From the NCBI GenBank assembly GCA_029948255.1, contig JALIZF010001481.1, forward strand, positions 248,001 through 312,000: DNA of 64,000 nt, read 5' to 3'. This document shows positions 32,571 to 42,907 of this stretch, one piece after another. The translations under genes were made by a program, and so were the position numbers. This DNA comes from Telmatactis stephensoni (lineage: Eukaryota; Cnidaria; Anthozoa; Actiniaria; Isophelliidae). The notes beneath the pieces were generated by a model. The model was given only the letters and a program-made list of their open reading frames with translations. It was not told the origin of the DNA and ran no database searches. Within the stretch, counting starts at the first letter, position 1; every line of letters begins with the position of its first letter.

Positions 32571-32754
32571 GACGACTTTCAAAAATGGCGGCCTAGTACA
32601 TGAGAACGAGGCCACAAAGACGATGTGTTCCTCTTCCTTTTCAAATACCTATTTTCTGTGCATTTAACAGAATATACTTTGACTCATTTGATGCCATGAT
32701 GATTTGAGAGGCCTTTCTGGCCTCGTTCTCCTGAACAATGAGCCCGCCATAAGG
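32571..32754. mobile_element. truncated MITE of the GACGACTTTC family
   Basis: Left end GACGACTTTCAAAAATGGCG and body match the complete copy at 53412-53654. The right inverted end is missing; another element begins at the break. Confidence 0.75.
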
Positions 32755-32756
32755 CC

Positions 32757-33688
32757 TGGGATTTTAAGGCATAATTTGGCTAAAATGAAAAATTACCTGA
32801 AATGCGGTCTAGGCTTCAACCTCAAAGGATTTTTTGTCGAATAACAGTTTTTGTTAAACTTAACATTTCGGCATAGGTTTCACAATGGAAGATTGGTCAC
32901 GTGACCTGTTACATCAGAAAACACGTTTTTCAATGTCCAGTGGTAAAGACAACAGGCACTTTAAATGTTCTTGAATTTTTTAGAGTTGTGTTAAGGTGTT
33001 GTATATAAATCTGCCTTGACTGCCTGTTCACCATTTATAACGAGATATTCAGGGTAATTTGAAAATAATCGAGGTCACGTGACCTATTTTACATATATCT
33101 CTTTAACGAAGATAGATAGTCGAGCAGCTAAGGCAGTTTCATTATCTACACCTAGAAGGAACTCTAAAACTATACGAACCACTATGGTTTGTTTTGTCTA
33201 CACTACCGGAGAGTGAAAAGAGGGTCTCAGTGGGGGGCCGTTAACCATAAAAGGGCCAAAAATGCAACCGTAAGCCGTAATAATAGGAAAAACTGACCGT
33301 TAGTCGTAATAGCTTTTTCCAGCGTTCTCAACAATAAAAATTAATTTTTAACCATCAAGAACAATGGAAATTAGTTATTAACCCACTTTAACCGTATTCA
33401 TAAAAAAACCAAAATATTAACCGTTAACCGTAATAGCCACCACCCCATTGAGAACCTCCTAAAATGTGATTTATGACGTCACAGGTCACGTGGCTGATCT
33501 TATGTGATAAAAATGGCACCAAAATGTTTTGTTTATCGAAATAAATCGTTTTGTTAGGAATCAATTTATCTTTTGTATTTTAACAATCTAAGTCAATTTT
33601 TGATCATTTATATTAGGGAAAATCCCTAGTCTCCCTCGCAGCCGTGTTGAGCCTCGTCACGCAACGCTCCCTAGAAAATCCCAGGCCT
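32757..33688. mobile_element. TIR element AGGCCTGGGATTTT
   Basis: Inverted ends AGGCCTGGGATTTT / AAAATCCCAGGCCT with TA on both sides, about 930 bp, inserted into or replacing the right part of the preceding MITE. A further inverted-repeat insert at about 33216-33467 (GGGTCTCAGTGGGG / CCCCATTGAGAACC, with CCGTTAACCGTAA motifs) is nested within it. No coding sequence. Confidence 0.6.
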
Positions 33689-33843
33689 TAACGCACTTGT
33701 AGAAACCTGTATTGACGGACACCCCAAAAACTGCATATTATGATCTACACCAACCGCATTAACAGATCAGCATGGTCTGGGAAGCACTAAATAGGGCGTA
33801 TTATTACATAATAGTTATTTAAAACCCATTGATGTATACTTAC

Positions 33844-33920
33844 AATTGGGATCACAGACTTTAAAGTCTGGTGGCTCGAAGCACCGTTTCCTGTGGTCCA
33901 TTGTGCTGGACTCGAATATG
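33844..33920 (-). pseudogene. exon-1 end of the double-CRD gene (copy B, 5' part)
   Basis: Minus strand: STMDHRKRCFEPPDFKVC-type sequence ending in a GTAAGT donor, matching 8237-8310 and the intact exon end at 49550. It is separated from its downstream exon fossils (30882-31150) by the tandem repeat, hAT and nested MITE insertions. Confidence 0.7.
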
Positions 33921-34360
33921 AGCCACCTCGAATATGAATTGCGGTGACCACCTTGAAGTTGTTTCGGCTCAATACCGCCGTCATTCAGCTCGATCTCACA
34001 TAATTATATTTCCAAGCAAGCTTAAAGTGAATACCGTCAAATGAAACACCATTCGGAAGAAAAGTAGAGGATAAATTTACCGTCCGTCTTCATGGAACAG
34101 AAGATAACATATCACTTAAGAAAAAGGTCTTATTATCAAAAGCTCGGAGAAAAACACTGAGAAATCGAGTTCAAGGTAATTTTTTCAAATTTTGAGGAAC
34201 ATTTGAAACGCTGAAGCATGAATTTGACCTGGCTTCACAACTCGTGAACAAAAACCGTACGAACGCACTTTCCATGAAGTATTCTCTATGTCTTCCACAT
34301 CACTTTCCTTTTCATTGACAAAAGAGCAAAAATGAAACCACAGTTTCGATTATCATGCAT
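33921..34360. repeat. unit spacer
   Basis: Shared unit sequence (CTCAATACCGCCGTCATTCA onward) leading to the polypurine tract. No gene. Confidence 0.6.
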
Positions 34361-34374
34361 AAACTAAAAAACAG

Positions 34375-34718
<344 letters not shown>

Positions 34719-34901
34719 ACAGAACCATAATCTATGAAACTTTGGAATCGAATTAAAGTCCTAAAGTATCAGAGCCAAGGTAATACCATCTCAAAAGAGA
34801 GTTAGTTTCGTATGATTTTGCAAGAAAGAGAACTGTAAGAAACATGACAGATTTCATTTGTTGTGCCAAGTGCATGTTTTTATTTTGTTCATTTATGTGT
34901 A

Positions 34902-35171
34902 TAGGAGCAAGGATGGCACAGTTGGTTAGTGCGCGGCCTTCGGTGCAAGAGGTCCCTAGTTTGATCTCCAGTGACTTCACATCCTTGTTTCAACTTCTTT
35001 CCTTTCTGTGTAGCTTTAATTAGCTTTAAATACCCTTAAAACGGAGCACTGATGGAGAGAGGGGAGTAAAATGAGCGCACCGTCGACCTCAAGTTTATCA
35101 GTTACCAAAATTACTGTCACGAGTTATCGACGTAAAATATGGTCGTTTACTTTACTTTACTTTACTTTACC
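34902..35171 (+). mobile_element. tRNA-derived SINE with 9-bp target duplication
   Basis: tRNA-like head with A box (GATGGCACAGTTGGTTAGTG) and B box (AGTTTGATCTCC), a unique body, and a (TTTAC)n tail at 35145-35170. It is flanked by TTATGTGTA on both sides (34893-34901, 35172-35180), and the empty site TTCATTTATGTGTACATTTT is kept in the other units. Confidence 0.85.
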
Positions 35172-35180
35172 TTATGTGTA

Positions 35181-36003
35181 CATTTTTAGGTAGATTGTAC
35201 AAATTACAAAATTCTGTGGTACTTAATTATTGATCATATATAATTACTATCTTCAAAGCAAACTAGTAATGATATCAGTTGTATATAAAGAATGTTGTAT
35301 AGAGAGATCTCAGCCTACTAAACTATATAATCAAAATACTCCCTTTTTAACAAGTTATAAGGAGTATAGACGCATAAATGTAATACTAACAAATTCGCGA
35401 ATAACTTTTTTTGCGATGAAAGTTTGGAATTTGGCGTCCGCCACTGAATTGTCGCGAGTGCAGTAAAAACCGTCATAAACCGAAACTCTAAAATTCAGTA
35501 GTACTTTGATTGTTAGCTATTATCCACAAGAAATTAAAGTTTCTATGATTCTTTCAAAGATGTTTTGAAGGGATTTGTCGTCCAATCGACTGGCATTTTA
35601 AGAACGAGTAACTAACGGGTAATTATATAACGAACGGGTAACTAACGAACGAATTTCCTTTTTGGATTTCCGTATAAAGCCGTGCACTGTTGTCGTCATT
35701 TTGGTGCAGACGCGCGCACAAGTTTACACGATCGCTGAGGTAGAAAATCGTCTGACATACCACAACCATTAATATGGTACACCATCAAATTATGCTTCTT
35801 TTTGATATCAATTGACTATTTAACCATTGGAATTTGACGTGCTCAGGTCTTAAAGTTTTTACTCGGATTTCGACTGTCTTTCCATGTCAATCACCATTGA
35901 AAAATGTTATAGCAGAAAAAAAAACGAAAGCCCGACCGTGTAAAAAATACCAAAACACGTTCAAATCACGTCATATCCTCCTTGCGCATCAGTTCTTTAA
36001 TAT
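35181..36003. repeat. conserved 3' flank of TRIM copy 6
   Basis: Common unit block, as at 25833-27221 but without the 368-bp MITE. No gene. Confidence 0.7.
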
Positions 36004-38151
36004 TTAACTATTGTGATTCCTAAAGAATAAAACCCCTTCATTATAGCAGGTACAGATATATCGACCATCATTCAGAACTGCTTTGTAATAGGGATCCCCT
36101 TTCAACTGACTTGTGTTTCCTATGAAACGACCATCCAAAGTCAACTTCTTAACCAGCTTAGAATTAAAGTCACACACCAGTAGATTGTGATCGTTGTCAA
36201 TAGCAAGACCCTGGGGACTCTGCAACTGACCAACACCCTGGCCTTTCCCTCCAATGGTGGATAGTCGAGTTGGTGAGCCATCTTTTATGTCAATCACATG
36301 AATCACTCCATTATCGTAGTCAATCACGTAAAACAGTCCATTGTGTGTAACTGTACTGTATAGACAAACGTAGTCCTGATCTGGAACAGTAAATTGATAT
36401 TGATAGTCACCGTTGTTTGTAAAGACTTGGATACGACCATTACTACTATCACTCACAATGATGTTACAGTCGTCATTAACGTGTACTCCACGTGGGTAAG
36501 AAAACTCTCCATTGCCGTTTCCTTGACAACCAAAGGTTTTTACCAGTGTTCCTGTTGTAGTGTTCACTATACATATTCTATGATTGTTAGTGTCAGCTAT
36601 GACTAAATCTATATCGGTGAGAAATGCTAATCCCTGAGGATAATACAACTGTCTCTGTCCACTGCCCTCACTACCATACTCCAACAACAACCCTCCATCA
36701 ATAGTGAAAACTCTAACACAATGTGAAGAATAATCTGCAACAGCAATCCTACTGTTGGTCTTATTCACGGCAATACCTATAAAATATCCAGACCCAGTAT
36801 TCAATGCTTTTTTCAACACTGAATCCTCATCTATCTTTTCTATGCATTGAGGCTTGACATCCACCACTAGTGGACTGTTTGACACAGGAATCCCATTCAG
36901 TTGAACCTCTGCTGTCAATTGACCAGGTACTCGAGGGTTCAATTCAACTTCTATTTTACCATCAGTCTTGACGGTTTTCTCTTCGACTTTCACATCATCG
37001 ACCGGGCTGACTTTTATGTCTACAACATCAGAGTCATCATAATTGATTTCTCCTGTTGAGTACTTTGTCAAGATGGACAATTTTGCTTTTGTACAAGCCT
37101 GAAGATTAGAATCAGCTTGAATTTCACTCAAACGAGAAGATGACTTGGTTATCAATTTTATGTTTCCAAGATTGCCATTGAGGACTTGTTGACTCCAGTC
37201 TTCATTGGGGTAGAATGCTATACCCGATGTATCTGATTTATAGGGTAAAAATGTGAAGGTTTTGGTAACCATATCACTTGCTATTCCATTGTGGAGAATT
37301 TTTTGGACGTATTCCTGTGCAGCTGGGATGTGACGTATTATACGCAAATTTCTGTCAGCCGTTGCTAAGTTACTTTCAATTTGATTCAGCAGTTGTTGTT
37401 CTTGGTCGAGCAAACATTTCACTAACTTTTTGGTTAGTTTCTGCACTTCCTTTTTGGCTTTCTCTCCATCGCTTTTCATTTTGACTGCAATTTCTTCTTG
37501 TTGTTTCTTTTCCAACTCATAGCACCGCAGCTTCTCAATTTGCTCCAGACTCGTTGAGAGTGAATGTTTTTCAGTGGTAGTGACTTCCTGCAGAGTCTGC
37601 AGAGTCGATGTTTTGTGATCCTTGTGGTCGTTCTTCAAGCAAATCGAGCAGATCAAGACATCACAGTCTTTACAGAAGAATTTTAAAGTGTGATTCACGT
37701 GAGTCTTGCAAGGATTTTCTCTTAGAAGCATCGACTGAACGTCTTCCTTCTTCAAATCAGAGAACAAACAAACCTTGTGATCCTTAATAAATATAGAATG
37801 ACTCTTCAGACATTCGTCACACAACGAGCGATCACAGTCAAAACAGTGCCACAATGCTGGTGAATGAGTCTCAGAAACAGAGCAAGACTTGTCGCTTTCT
37901 ACAAACTCTAGGACTTGCAACATTCGGGAGTGAAGTGGACTTGACTGTAAGTCCTCCAAGTCTTGTAGCGACGTTTTCGAGGAACATTGAGGACACTTGA
38001 AGTTGTAGACTTGTTCTGTAAGCTGAGCGTGTCTCTGGATACAAGACTTACAGAATGTATGAAAACATTCCAATAACTTGGGTTCCGTCATTTGGTGATG
38101 ACATAGCAAGCACTGGACTTCTTCGTTAAGACTTGAAAGAAAGGAATCCAT
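36004..38151 (-). CDS. TRIM-NHL protein, copy 6
   Basis: 715 aa, intronless, ATG 38151 (MDSFLSSLNEE). RING ligands are intact (CLLC, CFHTFCKSC, CPQC), B-boxes and coiled coil are present, with a filamin domain and six NHL blades. A 9-bp duplication after B-box 2 gives STLQTLQEV, so this copy has three extra residues. Propeller loops are distinct (ADTNNHR, SDSSNGR, IDYDNG, CDFNSK). The C-terminus reads RNHNS where the others have RDNNS. Probable E3 ligase. The 5' flank matches the others only for about 130 bp, so its upstream regulation may differ. Confidence 0.92.
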   Translation of the reverse strand: MDSFLSSLNEEVQCLLCHHQMTEPKLLECFHTFCKSCIQRHAQLTEQVYNFKCPQCSSKTSLQDLEDLQSSPLHSRMLQVLEFVESDKSCSVSETHSPALWHCFDCDRSLCDECLKSHSIFIKDHKVCLFSDLKKEDVQSMLLRENPCKTHVNHTLKFFCKDCDVLICSICLKNDHKDHKTSTLQTLQEVTTTEKHSLSTSLEQIEKLRCYELEKKQQEEIAVKMKSDGEKAKKEVQKLTKKLVKCLLDQEQQLLNQIESNLATADRNLRIIRHIPAAQEYVQKILHNGIASDMVTKTFTFLPYKSDTSGIAFYPNEDWSQQVLNGNLGNIKLITKSSSRLSEIQADSNLQACTKAKLSILTKYSTGEINYDDSDVVDIKVSPVDDVKVEEKTVKTDGKIEVELNPRVPGQLTAEVQLNGIPVSNSPLVVDVKPQCIEKIDEDSVLKKALNTGSGYFIGIAVNKTNSRIAVADYSSHCVRVFTIDGGLLLEYGSEGSGQRQLYYPQGLAFLTDIDLVIADTNNHRICIVNTTTGTLVKTFGCQGNGNGEFSYPRGVHVNDDCNIIVSDSSNGRIQVFTNNGDYQYQFTVPDQDYVCLYSTVTHNGLFYVIDYDNGVIHVIDIKDGSPTRLSTIGGKGQGVGQLQSPQGLAIDNDHNLLVCDFNSKLVKKLTLDGRFIGNTSQLKGDPYYKAVLNDGRYICTCYNEGVLFFRNHNS

Positions 38152-39660
38152 TTTCAACTCGTCTCTCGTTGTAGTTCAAGAAAAGAAAAGGCGGAAGCAT
38201 ATCAATTCATGTTACGTATACGGTCACGCCAAATGAATCACAGCATGCAAGTCAGCCTCACTTATATGCTGCCGCCATTGTCATTCTCTATAACTAGACG
38301 CATAACTGCGCGAACTCGGGCTTCTCTTTGAACGTTGCGATTTATATATGTTAGCTAAACGTTTGTGAGTGAAATAATCAAAACTCAAATATCATTGTCC
38401 TCTGGAAAAGTTGCATCATGATATTATATGAGTATAAGGCATTGTACTTTTAAAGACCTTTAATAATAAAAATAACAATAGTGAATTTCACTGATTATGT
38501 ATTTGACGTTTTCTAAGATCAACAGTAATGTTTAAATTAATTTTTTGCATCTAAGAAACTTTTCGAAGCTTAACACAGCCTCAAAATCTTTGATGTTCAC
38601 TGTGGTTCCATACTAAGACGTTATAAACTCGAAGCCGGAAAAAAACTACAGCTGGAGACATTACTGTTCCAAGCCATCCCGTCAAAACCATATTCCCTGG
38701 CTATAAATAAACTTTCCCTTAGAGCTGACTCGTCCCCAGTCGTCTCCTAAAACTCGCAAAGAAAGCGCATGCAAAGAGTCAAGGGTAAAAGAAAAAATCG
38801 CAAAGGATCTCTCCCCCTTCCCATGATCCCTTAGAGTGCAACAGTAAATCCGTGAAATACTATTTTTCCAATGATTGCAAAAAATTAGTTTTCAAAAACA
38901 AACATTCTAATTTTAGAGGTTCACAACTGCACGGTGAGTGCCCAACTTCAATGAAATGTCTACAATTTTAATGAACATACTTTGAATAATAAAAAATAAC
39001 TAACAAAAGAATATTTACCACTAATGTGATAGAATTGATCTTTGGGAACGTGGTTCTAGTAGTTTGAGAGTCACAGGGCGATAAGCAAACACTCGTGGTA
39101 CTTCTTGGATCTTCTTCATTTACCGTCTTGTAATTCTCCTTTGTTTGGCGCTGAAACTATGTTGAGATTTAACAATATAGTCCTTTGTACTGTCATAGTT
39201 CACATAAGATTGAGAAATTGTTTCAGAATAGATAAATAGCTTAAGATAAGTTTAGCTTGGTTCACTATAAAATGGTCACTCGTAAATGTTCTCTCGTATA
39301 GAGGTTCGCGGTTTCTCGTAGGGTTCGACCCGTTTCGAAAACGCTCGACATCTTTTAGTGTAGGTCTACCGCGAATGGTGTGTGCATCTGTAAGTGGTTC
39401 GAGCGTACCTGACATCATTTAAACACAAAGAAGCTAAGCGAAAGCGAAGCCTTCAAAGCTCTGAAAGCTGTTCAACGTCGACCACGCGCAAAGTCATTGA
39501 TGATGTGAAATTTATCGATCACGTGATAGCTACTGACCACGTGGCTGCTTTTTGTGGCCGAAGACAAATGATTATTTCTTTATTTTGAAAAAGTATTTCT
39601 AAGGTCGCTATATGTACATGATCGCTGGTACGTTTCGTAATTTTTTCTACTAGGACTCTT
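38152..39660. other. 5' flank of copy 6 then unassigned sequence
   Basis: The unit homology stops near 38290. Beyond it I see no domain-bearing frame and no repeat shared with the rest of the window. Confidence 0.5.
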
Positions 39661-39677
39661 TTTGATACCCAAAGTGG

Positions 39678-39785
39678 CACATCCTCGCGGACCCAGAGCA
39701 TTTCCCCTTTCCCTTTCCTTCCCCCTCCCCCTCCGGTCCTTCCCCTCCCTCCCCCTCCCCTTTCGCCCTGGGTCCCCGAGGATCA
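39678..39785. mobile_element. small inverted-repeat element with pyrimidine core
   Basis: ATCCTCGCGGACCCAGAGC and GCCCTGGGTCCCCGAGGAT face each other around a C/T-rich core. Same terminal motif as the element at 655-1300. Confidence 0.6.
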
Positions 39786-40740
39786 AAGTCGCAAGATCCC
39801 TACCTTTCGGTATACCCAAAATTTCAAATTCCCTACCCTTTTATATACCATATGGCTTCAAAAAGGTACCCCTTTCGGGCGGAACATCCCCGTTTAGCAA
39901 ATATATGGGTTGCCCCTTCCCCTCCTCCTTGATTCAGTAACGTTGTTGTAACACAAGTTTCTATGAATTATTAGGTATTTGGGGATTTGTAAGAGCTATA
40001 GCGTTACGTACATCCTCTTACAGTCGTATTGCAGTAACGTTTCAGCAGTCGATTTAGCAGTCACTTTTCAGTATTGCGTTACTGTTTGTCTAAGGTCATT
40101 CTAGTTACAACACGTACGCGTGAATCACTGAACAAAGGTCTGATGCAAATTAAGCAACAGTTTACTACACTTTAAAGCTTTCCAGTTCTCCAAAATGGCA
40201 ATCATCATCCTTTAGGACTAATACTGCTTCGTGTCACGTCGGATATATGGTAACCAAAATCTTCCCGTCCCTACCCCTGGCAAGTGAATGCGCTGATAGA
40301 ACATCCGACCGATTTGGAAATTTGTGACGTCAAATTGACGTCAATCCCAATGCACTGATGGGGAAATCCACTGTAAAATTCCATCTGGTCGGCAGTAGGT
40401 TGGGCAAGTTATCCTATGTTCGCGTAAGCAATAAAAATGCTTATTGAATCCGTCGCTGTGCAACAGAATATCGACTTACCCTTCCTTAAATCATGGTCAA
40501 ATTATATTTTGTTAATCTTCGTCTTTATATTACAAAAGTTAAAGACAATTTAAGGCTAAAAAGAGAAAAATTTCAGTTATCAGTCTTATCACGTCATTTC
40601 ATTCATAATCAGTTGTAAGACCTTGCAATACTTGGAGCGCCATATATGTGGTACAAGCAGGTAGAAGTTGCATCTCTAGCAAGATGTCTAAAATCAGACA
40701 TTACTAATACAACTTTAGTTATTAACTATACATGGTTTAA
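39786..40740. other. unassigned sequence
   Basis: No gene or repeat recognised. Short frames only. Confidence 0.45.
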
Positions 40741-40754
40741 GAATTAGGTCTGAA

Positions 40755-40950
40755 AGAAAAGAAAGACAGTCAGACAGACAGACAGACAGAGAAAGAAAGA
40801 ATGAATGAAAGAATGAAAGAAAGAAAGGAAGAAATGAAGGAAGGAAGGAAGAAAGGAAGGAAGGAAGGAAGAAAGGAAGGAAGGAAGAAAGGAAGGAAGG
40901 AAGAAAGGAAGGAAGGAAGAAAGAAAGGAAAGAAGGAAGGAAGGAAGACA
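40755..40950. repeat. GAAA/GGAA purine tract
   Basis: The purine tract of the seventh unit. It is followed at 40960-41210 by a shortened unit 3' flank (GAGCTGTAAGAAACATGACA and others) that is cut off before the TRIM end. Confidence 0.9.
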
Positions 40951-42907
40951 GAGCCATCATCCGTAAAATTTTGGAATCGAATTAAAGTCCTAAAGTTTCA
41001 GAGCCAAAGTGATACCATCTCAAAAGAGAGTTACGGTTTCGTATGATTTTGCAAGAAAGAGAGCTGTAAGAAACATGACAGATTTCATTTGTTGTGCCAA
41101 GTGCATGTTTTTATTATTTACATTTATTCAGTTATGTGTACATTTTTAGGGAGATTGTACAAATTACAAAATTCTGTGGTACTTAATTAATTATTGATCA
41201 TATATAATTGCGCATCAATTCTTTGGTATTTAACTATTGCTATTCCTAAAGAATAAAACCCCTTCATTATAGCAAGTACAAATATATCGACCATCATTCA
41301 GTGCTGCTATGTAATAGGGATCCCCTTTCAACTGACTTGTGTTTCCTATGAAACGACCATCTGCTGTGAATTTTTTGAATGCGATTATTACCACTATCCA
41401 CACCAGTAGATGATGGTCATTATCAATAGCCAGGCCCCATGGTCCACTCAGCTGACCATTAGCATTCTGCCGTATCCACCAATCGTCGATATTCTAGTGG
41501 GTACGTTACCTTTCTTCTTGAATACACCGAATGACGTTATTACATGATCACTGACGTAAAACAGTCCACCATGTGTTACTGTACTAATTGGATAAAAATT
41601 GTCTTTTCCTTTCAAACCAAACTGATATTGATAGTGACCGTCTCTTGTGAAGACTTGAACACGATGATTACCATAATCACTCACAATGATTGTTACCATC
41701 GTCCATCAAGTGTACTCCAAGTAGGTAAGAAAACTGTCCATTCCCGTTACCCTTGGTTACCAAAGGTTTTGACCAACGTCCGTGTTGTAGTATTCACTAT
41801 ACATATTCTATGATTACCCCCAGTCTGCTATGATTAAATCTGTATCATTTAGAAATGCTAAACCTTCAGGTACATAGAGCACTACCTTGACTAACCGTAA
41901 CGTCATTAAGAGATCACCATCAGTGTTGAAATACACGTATAACAGTGCCAGAAAGGCTCGTCTGCCACAGCGATCCTACTATTGTCCTCTATTTACTGCC
42001 TTATAGGCCCTTCAACTATGAAATTCTTTATTTACACTTTTCATGTCAAACTGTCTTGTTGGTCTCATCTGTATGTGTTTTACATTCATGACTAGTGGAC
42101 TGTTAGATACATGATTGCCATTCAGTTGCACCTCTGCTGTCAATTGACCAGGTACTCGAGGAGTCAATTCAACTTCTATTTTACCATCAGTCTTGACGGT
42201 TTTCTCTTCGACTTTCACATCATCGACCGGGCTGACTTTTATGTCTACAACATCACCAAAGTCATCATAATTGATTTCTCCTGTTGAATACTTGGTCGAG
42301 ATTGACAATTTTGCTTTTGTACAAGCCCGAAGATTAGAATCAACTTGAATTTCACTCAAACGAGAAGATGACTTAGTTATCAATTTTATGTTTCCAAGAT
42401 TGCCATTGAGGACTTGTTGACTCCAGTCTTCATTGGGGTAGAAATCCATACCTAATATATAGGGTAAAAATGTGAAGGTTTTGGTAACCATATCACTTGT
42501 TATTCCATTGCTGAGAATTTTTTGGACGTATTCCTGTGCAGCTGGGATGTGACGTATTATACGCAAATTTCTTTCAGCCGTTGCTAGGTTACTGTCGATT
42601 TGATTGAGGAGTTGTCGTTCTTGGTCGATCAAATATTTCACTAACTTTTTGGTTAGTTTCTGTACTTCCATTTTTGCTTTCTCTCCATCGCTTTTCATTT
42701 TGACTACAATTTCTTCTTGTTGTTTCTTTTCCATCTCATAGCACCGCAGCCTCTCAATTTGCTCCAGACTCGTTGAGAGTGAATGTTTTTCAGTGGCAGT
42801 GACTTCCTGCAGAGTCGATATTTTGTGATTCCTGTGGTCGTTCTTCAAGCAAATCGAGCAGATCAAGACATCGCAGTCTTCACAGAAGAACTCTAAAGTG
42901 CGATTCA

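Noticed and set aside
39662..39940. 92-codon Pro-rich frame
   Set aside because: C/T-rich repeat core; no domain.
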